A DNA stretch of 64,000 bases from Pseudanabaena sp. Chao 1811 (GTDB lineage: Bacteria > Cyanobacteriota > Cyanobacteriia > Pseudanabaenales > Pseudanabaenaceae): positions 2,962,501 to 3,026,500 of the forward strand of contig NZ_CP101416.1 in assembly GCF_027942295.1 (NCBI RefSeq), written 5' to 3'. How positions within the stretch are numbered: position 1 is the stretch's first letter; every line of letters starts with the position of its first letter. Below the pieces are notes generated by a model, which did no database searches, had not been told where the DNA came from, and worked only from the letters and a program-made list of their open reading frames with translations. The position numbers and the translations under genes were made by a program. Below, in pieces: positions 25,001 to 33,275 of the stretch.

Positions 25001-26203
25001 TTATACATCTATTGTTTCTGAGACGATCGCCCCGTCACTACTGACCCACGCAATCTGGGGAATGCCACGCGATCGCGCATGGTCACGCACAACATCAGCA
25101 TCACGAAACTCTAGCTCTAGCTCGATCGCCTCTATTTGCGGTTCTTGGCGTAATTTCGCAGCATGGGCAAAGGCGGCTTGCATCGCATCGGGAGTCTTGG
25201 CGACAACTAACCAGCTTGATGTGATGAGAGTTTGGGGTAATTGTTTTTGCAATGCTTGTTGCAGGTCTTCGAGATTAATACAAAAGCCAATACTGGGATA
25301 GCTGACATTTTGGGGATGGTAGACACCGAGCAAGCGATCGTAGCGTCCGCCTTGGGCAACGACATAGTTATTACAGGCGACCTCAAAGACGATCCCTGTG
25401 TAGTAGTCGAAGGTTTGCATAAAGCTAAGATCGAGGATGAGGCGATCACTAGCATTTTGATTGGTACTTTCCCAGAGATCGATTAAGGATTTGAGATAAC
25501 TAATTTCGCCTGTCAGTCCTGATGTCCATTTGCTCGTGGAGAGACGACTCAAGACATCCTTGGGCTTGCCACGCAGGTCAACCAATTCAAGGGCATAGCC
25601 TTTGACATCTTCGGGTAAGTCCATCTCACTAATGGCAATGCGATCGAGCTTCGCAAGACTTTGGCGGACTTTGGCGCGATATTGTTCTGGCAATAGATCG
25701 AGCAATGCGCCTGTGAGTCGAGCATCGCCGAGGATGATTTGCCAATCTGGTAGTTCTACGCGATCGAGGCTTTCGGCTAAAAGCAATAAAATTTCGCCAT
25801 CGGCTAACAAACCTGATGCACCCAGCAATTCCACGCCAGCCTGAAAGGATTCCTCGGAGTTGCTATTGGCACGCCGCCGAAATACATTGGCGTTGTAATA
25901 AAGTCGCTGCGGACAGGTTGCCACATGGCTACCCAAACGGGCGGCATAGGCTCTGGCGATCGAGGCGGTAAATTCGGGACGCAATCCTAAAATATCAATG
26001 CTGTTGCTATGCAGTTGGATCACAGATTTAGGATCGACGGCTCCGCCTGCGGTGAGCGATCGCAAATGTTCAACAGTTGGGGTAATGATGCGTTGATAGC
26101 CCCATGACTGAAAAACTTGTTGAATGCGGCTCTCGATCCAACGCTTTTGAGCAACGTCTAGGGGAAGTAAGTCTTTTGCGCCAGTCGGCAGTTGATGCAC
26201 CAT
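25001..26203 (-). CDS. hisZ: ATP phosphoribosyltransferase regulatory subunit
   Basis: 400 residues, a paralogue of histidyl-tRNA synthetase without the anticodon-binding domain. Start MVHQLPTGAKDLLPLDVAQKRWIE and the class II synthetase motifs (SWGYQRIITPTVEHL; LGLRPEFTASIARAYA; YYNANVFRRR; FDYYTGIVFEV; QGGRYDRLL) are present. HisZ activates the short form of HisG in the first step of histidine synthesis and confers feedback control. hisG is not in the window. The gene is monocistronic as far as can be seen. Confidence 0.93.
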   Translation of the reverse strand: MVHQLPTGAKDLLPLDVAQKRWIESRIQQVFQSWGYQRIITPTVEHLRSLTAGGAVDPKSVIQLHSNSIDILGLRPEFTASIARAYAARLGSHVATCPQRLYYNANVFRRRANSNSEESFQAGVELLGASGLLADGEILLLLAESLDRVELPDWQIILGDARLTGALLDLLPEQYRAKVRQSLAKLDRIAISEMDLPEDVKGYALELVDLRGKPKDVLSRLSTSKWTSGLTGEISYLKSLIDLWESTNQNASDRLILDLSFMQTFDYYTGIVFEVACNNYVVAQGGRYDRLLGVYHPQNVSYPSIGFCINLEDLQQALQKQLPQTLITSSWLVVAKTPDAMQAAFAHAAKLRQEPQIEAIELELEFRDADVVRDHARSRGIPQIAWVSSDGAIVSETIDV

Positions 26204-26252
26204 ACAATTCTCTCAGTCTTCGCCTTTTATCCTATCGCGAATGCTTGCAGAA

Positions 26253-26311
26253 ACAAAAATATAGAGATTTTCATTTTGTCTGCGACAAAATGAAAATCTC
26301 TATATTTTTGT
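26253..26311. repeat. Perfect 28-bp palindrome, loop TGC
   Basis: Arms 26253-26280 and 26284-26311, between the divergent hisZ and the 77-codon gene. The inner arm TTTTCATTTTG recurs in the hairpin at 56368. Confidence 0.82.
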
Positions 26312-26335
26312 CCCTATGTTTTAGTATTTAGTAAT

Positions 26336-26569
26336 ATGGATATTGATCCTGATATACCTATACAAACTCAACTTGCGGGTTTGGGACAGTTACGAGATTT
26401 GCGGGCTAATCCAAATCTCAAAAGTGCCGATATCAATTTTTTGCTTCAACAAACACCTAGAGAGTTAGAGAGATTCCTCCGAATTGGTGAAATTGAGTCA
26501 AAGACTTATAAACAGATTATGAAGGCATTTGAAGGACGTGATCTCGGAAAAAGAGGTAAAAGAAAATGA
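26336..26569 (+). CDS. Small hypothetical protein, upstream member of a coupled pair
   Basis: 77 residues, soluble, predicted helical, with a basic C-terminus (GRDLGKRGKRK). The sequence PRELERFLRIGEIESKTYKQIMKAF is helix-rich. No family recognised. The stop codon overlaps the start of the next gene by four bases (ATGA), so the two are probably translated together. No clear ribosome binding site; the upstream palindrome ends 24 bases before the ATG. Confidence 0.6.
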   Translation: MDIDPDIPIQTQLAGLGQLRDLRANPNLKSADINFLLQQTPRELERFLRIGEIESKTYKQIMKAFEGRDLGKRGKRK

Positions 26570-27081
26570 TTAATTCATCAATTATTCGGATCAATATCAG
26601 CTACAAGTTGCTTGATTCTCAAGAATGGAAATCTATTGATCTTTTACCTGAAAGCTATTTTGATTTGGAGTCAGATGAGATAGCAAGTTTAGACTCAACT
26701 CCTTTCTATAATCACGCGACTGAATATCTTGTAGAAGATTTGCAAATCCAGAAAGAGTCTATTCTGATGACAAAGCTACACCTATGTGATGAGTCAACTC
26801 AACATGAGTGTTTAATTACAGAAAGCTTTTGGAACTACGGTCGTAATCGGCTAATTGAACGTCAAGATATTGGTGATAAACCATATTCAGAAATTATTTT
26901 AGAAATGTTAGTGAGTGAAGTGCCTGAAGTATGGGAGGTGTTACGGTGCGATCGCCTGTCGGGAGTTCTCAGTCCTTCTTATCATGCAAAGATCCAAGAA
27001 CATGAGGATGGTTCACAAACAGAGCATCATATAGGTTTAGCGATTAAGTCGGAGTCTAGCTCTTTCAGTCAAGTTGCGTGA
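26566..27081 (+). CDS. Hypothetical protein, downstream member of a coupled pair
   Basis: 171 residues, acidic, no signal peptide or membrane segment. The stretch ITESFWNYGRNRLIERQDIGDKPYSEIILEML is faintly like chorismate-lyase-type folds, but the similarity is too weak to name a function. It overlaps the 77-codon gene by ATGA, which argues that both are real. Downstream, the frames on the plus strand to 27311 are shadows of the ABC transporter end on the other strand. Confidence 0.6.
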   Translation: MINSSIIRINISYKLLDSQEWKSIDLLPESYFDLESDEIASLDSTPFYNHATEYLVEDLQIQKESILMTKLHLCDESTQHECLITESFWNYGRNRLIERQDIGDKPYSEIILEMLVSEVPEVWEVLRCDRLSGVLSPSYHAKIQEHEDGSQTEHHIGLAIKSESSSFSQVA

Positions 27082-27126
27082 AGGCGATCGCTAAATTTTT
27101 ACATCTAGCGATCGCCGAAAAACATA

Positions 27127-27252
27127 TCAATCCTGTTCTGATGAAGGTAATCGCTGACGTGCTGAAGCGATCGCTTGTTGGAGTTTCGCTGGGAGTAATT
27201 CTGGTGGTAAATAAGGCACTCCATCAATTTTGGCCAATTGCATATTCGTCAT
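27127..27252 (-). CDS. 41-residue ORF translationally coupled to the ABC transporter
   Basis: The ATG (27252-27250) overlaps the TGA of the ABC transporter gene (ATGA). The product begins MTNMQLAKIDGVPYLPPELL and continues with a short helix (KLQQAIASARQR) to a TGA at 27127. The regular sequence and overlap suggest a real small gene, but 41 codons can arise by chance. Family unknown. Confidence 0.42.
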   Translation of the reverse strand: MTNMQLAKIDGVPYLPPELLPAKLQQAIASARQRLPSSEQD

Positions 27253-29093
27253 TTGTAGCCTGCTGCTTGCAGAGAAAAAAGATGGGCATAGCGTCCATCG
27301 GTAGCCAATAACTGCTCATGACTGCCCTGTTCGATAATTCTGCCATCAGCCATCACGATGATTTTATCTGCCATGCGGACAGTGGAAAATCGATGGGAAA
27401 TGAGAACTACCATCTGATCCTTAGTGAGCGAACGGAAATGATTGAAAATATTCATCTCTGCTTCCGCATCCATTGCCGCAGTTGGTTCATCGAGGACGAG
27501 AATATCTGCTTGCGATCGCATAAAAGCTCTAGACAGAGCAATCTTTTGCCATTGACCACCTGATAGTTCTTGACCACCCTTAAACCATTTGCCTAGCTGG
27601 GTACTAAATCCTTTGGGCATATTGTTAATAAAGGGTTTTGCCATCCCTTTTTCTGTGGCAACTTCCCATTCTTGATACTCATTTAAGCGTTCCACATCCC
27701 CAACACCAACATTTTCTCCTACAGTAAATTGATACTGCACAAAGTTCTGAAAAATCACACCAATTCGCTTGCGCAAAACATCAATATCCCAATCATTGAG
27801 ATCAACGCCATCTAGTAAAATCCTGCCGCTTGTAGGAACATATAACCGCGTCAAGAGCTTAATCAGAGTAGTTTTGCCCGAACCGTTTTCGCCGACGATC
27901 GCTAGTTTTTCGCCATGCTTGAGATGTAGGGAAATATCCTTTAAAACTGGCTCTGTACTTTCGGGATAGCAAAATGAAACATTTTCAAATCTAATCCCAT
28001 CAGGCTCAATACCTCTAGTGATATAACCTTCTAATTTAGGAATTGGTTGTTCGAGAAATTCGTAAAGATTCGCTAAATAGAGATTGTCTTCATACATGCC
28101 ACCGATGGAAGTTAGCGCCGCCGCAAAAGTAGCTTGACCTTGACGGAAGACAACGAGATACATCGTCATTTCCCCTAAGCTGATTTTGCCTGCGATCGCT
28201 TCGATGACAATCCATGCGTAGGCAGCATAAAATGCGCCCGTACTCAGCAATCCTAGCAAATAGCCCCAAATCCCTTTTTGAATCGTGAGATTGCGATCTT
28301 CATCATACAAACGATCAAAAATATCTCGATAGCGCCGCAATAACATTCCACCCAATTGATAAAGCTGCACTTCCTTCGCATAATCTTCTCGCGCCAGTAA
28401 AGTCTCTAGATAATGCTGTTGACGTGTTTCAGGCGATCGCCATTTGAAGAGACGGAATGAATGTTCGGAGAACTTGGTTTCTGCAATAAAAGAAGGAATA
28501 GCAGCTAATACCAAAACAATTACTGCCCAAACTGAAAACTGTAATAGCAATCCACTAAAGGTTAAGAGCGTTAGTGCTGACTGACCTAAACCAAAAATGC
28601 GGCTAATTAAGGATAATGGACGGCTAGAAGCTTGCGATCGCGCCTGTGTCATCTTGTCATAAAATTCCGAATCCTCGAAATGGGCTAGTTCTAAAGTAAG
28701 CGCCTTCTCCAAAATTAAGACATTCACCTGCTGTCCCAATAGCACTCTGAGCAAAGATTGCGATACATTCAATCCCTTTTGAGCCGCCGCCAAAATCACA
28801 ATTAATAGCGCCTCAAATCCTACATAACTAAGCGCCAAATTGCGATCGCTAATTAAACCACTCCGTGAAGCTAGCACCACGCCATCCACGATTAGCTTAC
28901 CCACATAGGCGATCGCCGCAGGGAGCAGTCCACTCATCAGCGTAAAAATAGCGATCGCCACAGTTAATACGGCGCTGGTTTGCCACACTAGTCCTAAAGC
29001 TTTAATACCATAGCGGAAGATCGACAAAGACTTTCGCATCGTCTTGCCAATCGATTTCCATCCCTTCAATTCACTTTTTTTCTTTTTTGCCAT
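27249..29093 (-). CDS. ABC transporter, fused permease and ATPase (exporter type)
   Basis: 614 residues. A six-helix transmembrane domain (about residues 35-330) is followed by a nucleotide-binding domain with Walker A GENGSGKTTLIKLL near 400, Q-loop region VIFQNFVQYQFTV, signature LSGGQWQKIALSRAF, Walker B ADILVLDEPTAAMD and H-loop LISHRFSTV. It would work as a homodimer or heterodimer exporting lipids, peptides or small molecules; the substrate cannot be read from the sequence. A basic N-terminus (AKKKKSELK) precedes the first helix. A 41-codon ORF overlaps its stop. Confidence 0.9.
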   Translation of the reverse strand: MAKKKKSELKGWKSIGKTMRKSLSIFRYGIKALGLVWQTSAVLTVAIAIFTLMSGLLPAAIAYVGKLIVDGVVLASRSGLISDRNLALSYVGFEALLIVILAAAQKGLNVSQSLLRVLLGQQVNVLILEKALTLELAHFEDSEFYDKMTQARSQASSRPLSLISRIFGLGQSALTLLTFSGLLLQFSVWAVIVLVLAAIPSFIAETKFSEHSFRLFKWRSPETRQQHYLETLLAREDYAKEVQLYQLGGMLLRRYRDIFDRLYDEDRNLTIQKGIWGYLLGLLSTGAFYAAYAWIVIEAIAGKISLGEMTMYLVVFRQGQATFAAALTSIGGMYEDNLYLANLYEFLEQPIPKLEGYITRGIEPDGIRFENVSFCYPESTEPVLKDISLHLKHGEKLAIVGENGSGKTTLIKLLTRLYVPTSGRILLDGVDLNDWDIDVLRKRIGVIFQNFVQYQFTVGENVGVGDVERLNEYQEWEVATEKGMAKPFINNMPKGFSTQLGKWFKGGQELSGGQWQKIALSRAFMRSQADILVLDEPTAAMDAEAEMNIFNHFRSLTKDQMVVLISHRFSTVRMADKIIVMADGRIIEQGSHEQLLATDGRYAHLFSLQAAGYK

Positions 29094-29153
29094 GCAATCT
29101 ATGTTATCTCAATCATCTTCAACTAAGTGGAGTTAAACTCCACTTAATTTACT

Positions 29154-29290
29154 GATGTTACGTGGAAGTCTATAAAGCCCTCACCCCTAGCCCCTCTCCC
29201 GCAGGAGAGGGGAACGAGAAAACAATATGGGTTCTGCTCTCCTTCTCCTGCGGGAGAAGGGGTTGGGGGATGAGGGTTCCACGTAACATC
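29154..29290. repeat. Family-E MITE-like repeat, copy 2, with 14-bp terminal inverted repeats
   Basis: Perfect ends GATGTTACGTGGAA (29154-29167) and its complement (29277-29290) enclose the CCCTCACCCCTAGCCCCTCT core and a CTCCCGCAGGAG palindrome. A smaller hairpin AAGTGGAGTT/AACTCCACTT lies just upstream (29124-29144). Confidence 0.85.
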
Positions 29291-29334
29291 GTTTAACTTG
29301 ATTAAAGCCCTTGCCCAGTCAGGCTTTTGGATTT

Positions 29335-29805
29335 TTAAAGAAATGGCAAAGCCATTTCTTTAAAAATTGTTGTAATTCTCCGCCAATAGGCTTGAAATGG
29401 AAACTGGACATAATCTTGGGTAATTGATAACAACACAAATAGATGACCAAAAAATGTCGCGATCGCCCAAAACTTGGGCAACCATGCCAAGGGAACATCA
29501 GGCTCGGTTGGGAACAAATAAACAGCAAATGAGGCGATCGCTGTTGGTACTAATACTAATAAAATTCCCACTACAACTAACCAACGACTGGTAAATACCT
29601 GAACTTCATTGGCATTTTCCCAACCCTTACCATTCCAAACCCAGCGCAATGTCGAGATCGTATCCGCCATTCGCAAAATTTGGCGCATGGAGTTTGATTC
29701 TTTTTCAATGACAAAAATGTGATTACAAAAATTGCAGCCCAGTGAGTCCATCATGGGCATTTCCGCGATCGCTCCATACCTACAGATGGGGCAAGGCGCA
29801 GACAT
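29335..29805 (-). CDS. Zinc-ribbon membrane protein of unknown function
   Basis: About 156 residues from ATG 29805 (MSAPCPICRYGAIAEM); the frame is open 12 codons further. An N-terminal zinc ribbon (CPIC...CNFC) is followed by two membrane segments (WLVVVGILLVLVPTAIASFAVYLF and FWAIATFFGHLFVLLSI). The topology puts the zinc ribbon in the cytosol. The last codons (about EMALPFL) are encoded by one arm of a 17-bp perfect hairpin (29331-29347 with 29351-29367, loop AAA), so the C-terminus has been shaped by a repeat. Family not named. Confidence 0.72.
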   Translation of the reverse strand: MSAPCPICRYGAIAEMPMMDSLGCNFCNHIFVIEKESNSMRQILRMADTISTLRWVWNGKGWENANEVQVFTSRWLVVVGILLVLVPTAIASFAVYLFPTEPDVPLAWLPKFWAIATFFGHLFVLLSITQDYVQFPFQAYWRRITTIFKEMALPFL

Positions 29806-30036
29806 AAAAGAAACAGGTGATCGCGAACTAAAGTAATTCATTGTTTAAGTCATCTTACAAAATTGGTATAGGTTATTGGCAGTTAACATGAAAGCGCCTA
29901 TGATCCGACTTAACAGATTATTTATCCTAAGCTCAGGAAATTATGTAAAGATATTTGCCCAAATCTTAAATTGTGGATATAAGCTCTTTCCCTAAATTAC
30001 CTGAGTATTCATAAAATTTGTGGTGTAAAGAATATC

Positions 30037-31869
30037 ATGCTCAATCGAATCACAAGGCTATCATTAACATCTACATTTTTAGCTGCTAATGTTGCTCTAT
30101 TATCTATTACAAGCGGTAGAGATGCTGCTCAGGCAGAAACAGCACCATCTCAAAAAGCTAATGAATTATCTAACGCATCATCTTTAGTAAAAGCGATCAC
30201 TAACGACCCAATATCATCGCGATCGCAAACACAAGTTATCCCTGCTCCTGCATCCGATGAATCCGCCCTAGTTCAGAGACTCAACCAAGAGTTGAATGAA
30301 ACTCTATCCTCGGACAAATCCGCTCAAAATAATGTTACCTCTGTCTCACAACTGCGAGATGTGCGCCCCACTGATTGGGCCTTTACCGCATTGCAGTCCT
30401 TAGTAGAGCGTTATGGTTGTATCGCAGGTTATCCTGACCGCACTTTCCGAGGCAATCAAGCAACTAGTCGCTATGAGTTTGCGGCAGGCTTAAATGCTTG
30501 TCTTGATAAGATTAACGAAATTATTTCTACGGGCTTAGCCGATAAAGTCAGCAAGGATGACCTCACTACTTTACAAAAATTGCAAGAAGAGTTTGCCGCA
30601 GAGCTAGCAACTTTGCGAGGTCGTGTTGATGCTCTAGAGGCAAAAACTGCCAAGCTCGAATCGCAACAGTTTTCGACTACAACAAAGTTGTTTGGACAAG
30701 CGATCTTTGGATTGCAAGGGCGTTTCAATAACTCTCCAAGCGTCTTCGGGGTGAAAACTCCTGACACAGGTACAAATCTTACCTTCGGAGGAAGTGTTCA
30801 ACTCAATTTACTGACTGAATTTACCCCTCGCAGTGTATTGCTTACAGGTATTAGTATTGGCAATATCTCTACAGCCGCAACTGGCAACAGTGGTTTTAAC
30901 AACACTTTCACCCGCTTAGGCTATGAGTCCTTAACAGGAGAAACGGGCAATACCGTTGTGATTAGTGATCTCACCTATCGCGCTCTTGTAGCTAATAATT
31001 TGGCAGTTATTGCAGGACCTGTAGGTGTTAGTCCAGTTTCTGTTTTTCGTGGTCCCGATCGCTATCAGAGTGCGGGGCAAGGTGCAATTTCCCTATTTGC
31101 TCAGCGCAATCCGATTTTAAATCTTGGTAGCACCACAGGTGGCGTGGGCTTTGACTGGCAAATTGCCAAAAGAACCAGTTTACAAGGTGTCTATTCCGCA
31201 GGGACACCACAGACGGCTAATGGTAATGGCGGTTTGTTTGGTGGCAACTATACCCTAGGTGCACAATTTCTCTTTGCCCCCGTCGAGCCTGTAGATGTTG
31301 CTTTGTATTATCTACGCTCTTACACAAACAACTCAACCGTCCCACAATATGGCAGATTACTGACGGGGGTTGGGGATGATATTGTGGCAATTAACGCATT
31401 GGGCGGTCCTCTACCTGTTAACACCGATGCTTTTGGCAGCACAGTTAACTGGCGCATTACACCTAAACTAAATTTGGGTGGATGGGTTGGTTTTACAACT
31501 TCGACTGTTAGTGGCTTGACAGGCAGTGTTCAAACTTTTAACTGGATGTCCTATCTCACTTTCCCAGATTTATTTAAGGATGGTAATTTGGGCGGTATCT
31601 ATGTTGGACAACTTCCTCGGATTACAGGTAGTGACTTGAGTAATAATAGTAATGTCCCTGATTATCTCAACAACCCAGTAGCATTAACATCTGGCGCTGC
31701 TTCAGGTAGCCAGACTGCTGCTACAACCCATGTGGAACTATTCTATCGGCATCGTCTTTCTAACAATATTAGTATCACACCTGGTTTGATTTTCTTATTT
31801 AATACAGGGAATAGAGTTGGTAGTGATACAGTTACGATTGGTGTGCTGAGAACAACTTTTACTTTCTAA
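30037..31869 (+). CDS. SLH-domain outer-membrane porin (OprB/Som type, iron-uptake porin family)
   Basis: 610 residues. Signal peptide at the N-terminus (cleavage near residue 35), then a low-complexity stretch, an S-layer-homology domain (about 108-165: LRDVRPTDWAFTALQSLVERYGCIAGYPD, then FRGNQATSRYEFAAGLNACLDKI), a coiled coil (about 175-220: LQKLQEEFAAELATLRGRVDALEAK) and a carbohydrate-selective-porin-type beta barrel ending in aromatic Phe (TFTF). This is the main cyanobacterial outer-membrane channel type, in which the SLH domain holds on to peptidoglycan-linked polymer. Some members take up iron or inorganic ions. It is followed 23 bases later by the polyproline gene. Confidence 0.92.
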   Translation: MLNRITRLSLTSTFLAANVALLSITSGRDAAQAETAPSQKANELSNASSLVKAITNDPISSRSQTQVIPAPASDESALVQRLNQELNETLSSDKSAQNNVTSVSQLRDVRPTDWAFTALQSLVERYGCIAGYPDRTFRGNQATSRYEFAAGLNACLDKINEIISTGLADKVSKDDLTTLQKLQEEFAAELATLRGRVDALEAKTAKLESQQFSTTTKLFGQAIFGLQGRFNNSPSVFGVKTPDTGTNLTFGGSVQLNLLTEFTPRSVLLTGISIGNISTAATGNSGFNNTFTRLGYESLTGETGNTVVISDLTYRALVANNLAVIAGPVGVSPVSVFRGPDRYQSAGQGAISLFAQRNPILNLGSTTGGVGFDWQIAKRTSLQGVYSAGTPQTANGNGGLFGGNYTLGAQFLFAPVEPVDVALYYLRSYTNNSTVPQYGRLLTGVGDDIVAINALGGPLPVNTDAFGSTVNWRITPKLNLGGWVGFTTSTVSGLTGSVQTFNWMSYLTFPDLFKDGNLGGIYVGQLPRITGSDLSNNSNVPDYLNNPVALTSGAASGSQTAATTHVELFYRHRLSNNISITPGLIFLFNTGNRVGSDTVTIGVLRTTFTF

Positions 31870-31892
31870 ACCTGTCATGGAGCTTCCTAGTC

Positions 31893-32216
31893 ATGTTTAA
31901 AAAATTATTTATAGCTATTCCCATTTGTGGGATTAGCTTTTCCTCTACACTTTTAACGTTAGTCACACCTGCTAAAGCAGATTCATACGCTGTTGTATTT
32001 TCAACTAATATTTATTCCGAAATTAGTTCTCCAATCATTAACATGATCAATAATGAGCAAGGGAATGAAAGTATTGAAGTCTTAACAACAAGTGTTAACT
32101 CTCCTATTAGTTTGCCGGGATTACCACCAGTACCGCCACCACCGCCACCACCGCCACCACCGCCACCGCCTCCACCTCCACCTCCAAAACCAGAGCCTGT
32201 ACAACAGCCAGCCTAG
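31893..32216 (+). CDS. Small secreted polyproline-tailed protein
   Basis: 107 residues. A clear signal peptide (cleavage near AKA/DS at about residue 29), a 45-residue neutral part rich in Ser, Asn and Ile, then a proline run of about 18 or more residues (with one Val) ending KPEPVQQPA. The DNA of the run is a CCACCG/CCTCCA-type tandem repeat, which is prone to slippage, so length may vary between strains. It starts 23 bases after the porin stop with TGGAGCTTCC upstream, and is probably cotranscribed. A role as periplasmic or outer-membrane partner of the porin is only inferred from position. Confidence 0.72.
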   Translation: MFKKLFIAIPICGISFSSTLLTLVTPAKADSYAVVFSTNIYSEISSPIINMINNEQGNESIEVLTTSVNSPISLPGLPPVPPPPPPPPPPPPPPPPPPKPEPVQQPA

Positions 32217-32257
32217 TTAAGGTTTACAAAATAGCTACAGCCTGATTAAGGCTTAAA

Positions 32258-32342
32258 GTAGTACAGAGAAATTTTTAAAAGCGCGGCTTCGCCGCGCTTT
32301 TAAAAATTTCTCTTGTTTTCAAGTCAGCGCAAAGCGTTGTAT
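32258..32342 (+). repeat. Composite hairpin repeat, family B
   Basis: AGTAGTACAG left end, perfect 23-bp stem (32265-32287 with 32291-32313, loop TTC), constant tail CTTGTTTTCAAGTCAGCGCA with the small hairpin GCGCAAAGCG and a TTGTAT end. Confidence 0.87.
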
Positions 32343-32413
32343 GCCCTATTGTGATCGGGGAAGGGACTGTTTAAATTAACAAAAAGAAATCTGTAGCATA
32401 ATCACGCAATAAA

Positions 32414-33148
32414 GTGTTGTCACCAAAGCGAAATCACTCTTTCTCCTTTAAACAGTTTGCGATCAATCAAGATCAATGTGCGATGAAAGTGGGGACGGAT
32501 GGAATTTTATTGGGGGCTTGGGTGAATGTTCCTGAGAATGCCCAAATCTTAGATATTGGCAGTGGTACAGGATTACTCGCCTTGATGCTGGCGCAGCGAT
32601 CGCAAACTTCGGCGATCACCAAAATTGATGCCGTCGAAATTGACTATGCAGCCTATAGGCAGGCTCAGGATAATATTCAAAATTCACCTTGGGGCGATCG
32701 CATCAATATCTATCATGGAAAAATTCAGGACTTTGCGGCTACTTGTCCCCAGCAATACGATCTGATTATTTCTAATCCGCCATTTTTTGAAAAAGCCTAT
32801 AAAGCCTCAGAAACATCGCGAACCTTAGCGAGACATAGCGACAGTCTGTTACAAACGGATATTCTCCACATAGCCAGTCACTTACTCAAACTAGATGGGC
32901 ATTTAGCAGTAATTTATCCAACAGATTTAGCCCATAAGTTTTTGAGTAAGGCTAGAGATTTTGGCTTGTGGTTCGATCGCCAAGTAAATATCAAACCAAT
33001 ACCGCACAGTCCTATCAAACGAATTGCCTTAGAACTAAGCAAAACCCAATTTCCTCCGCAAGAAACTACGCTTACAATTGAGGAAAGTAAACATATTTAT
33101 ACAGAAGATTACATCTCTTTAGTTAAAGACTTCTATCTAAATTTGTAG
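32414..33148 (+). CDS. trmN6: tRNA1(Val) adenine(37)-N6-methyltransferase (TrmN6/YfiC family)
   Basis: About 244 residues with a GTG (32414) or TTG (32417) start. Motifs: FKQFAINQDQCAMKVGTDGILLGAWV at the N-terminus (family signature), SAM motif I ILDIGSGTGLLALMLAQ, and the adenine-N6 catalytic motif NPPFF (NPPY type) near residue 120. The enzyme methylates adenine 37 of tRNA1(Val). No operon partner; family-B repeats lie on both sides. Confidence 0.9.
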   Translation: MLSPKRNHSFSFKQFAINQDQCAMKVGTDGILLGAWVNVPENAQILDIGSGTGLLALMLAQRSQTSAITKIDAVEIDYAAYRQAQDNIQNSPWGDRINIYHGKIQDFAATCPQQYDLIISNPPFFEKAYKASETSRTLARHSDSLLQTDILHIASHLLKLDGHLAVIYPTDLAHKFLSKARDFGLWFDRQVNIKPIPHSPIKRIALELSKTQFPPQETTLTIEESKHIYTEDYISLVKDFYLNL

Positions 33149-33157
33149 GTAAAAACC

Positions 33158-33236
33158 AGAGAAATTTTTGAAAGCGCGGCGAAGCCGCGCTTTCAAAAAT
33201 TTCTCTGTACTACTTCAAGCAGTAACAAGCTGTAAT
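33158..33236 (-). repeat. Composite hairpin repeat, family B (reverse orientation)
   Basis: A perfect 23-bp stem (33158-33180 with 33184-33206, loop GAA), followed by GTACTACTT, the reverse complement of the left end of the copy at 32258. The tail is degraded. Confidence 0.83.
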
Positions 33237-33275
33237 ATCGCTATCTATTGGTCAACCTAGCTAGAGCTAAATCCC

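Noticed and set aside
26566-27081. Naming the 171-residue protein a chorismate lyase
   Set aside because: Only one short stretch is faintly similar; the conserved active-site residues cannot be placed.
27078-27311. 77-codon plus-strand frame after the hypothetical pair
   Set aside because: It lies over the 3' end of the ABC transporter and the coupled small ORF on the other strand, whose overlap is more convincing.
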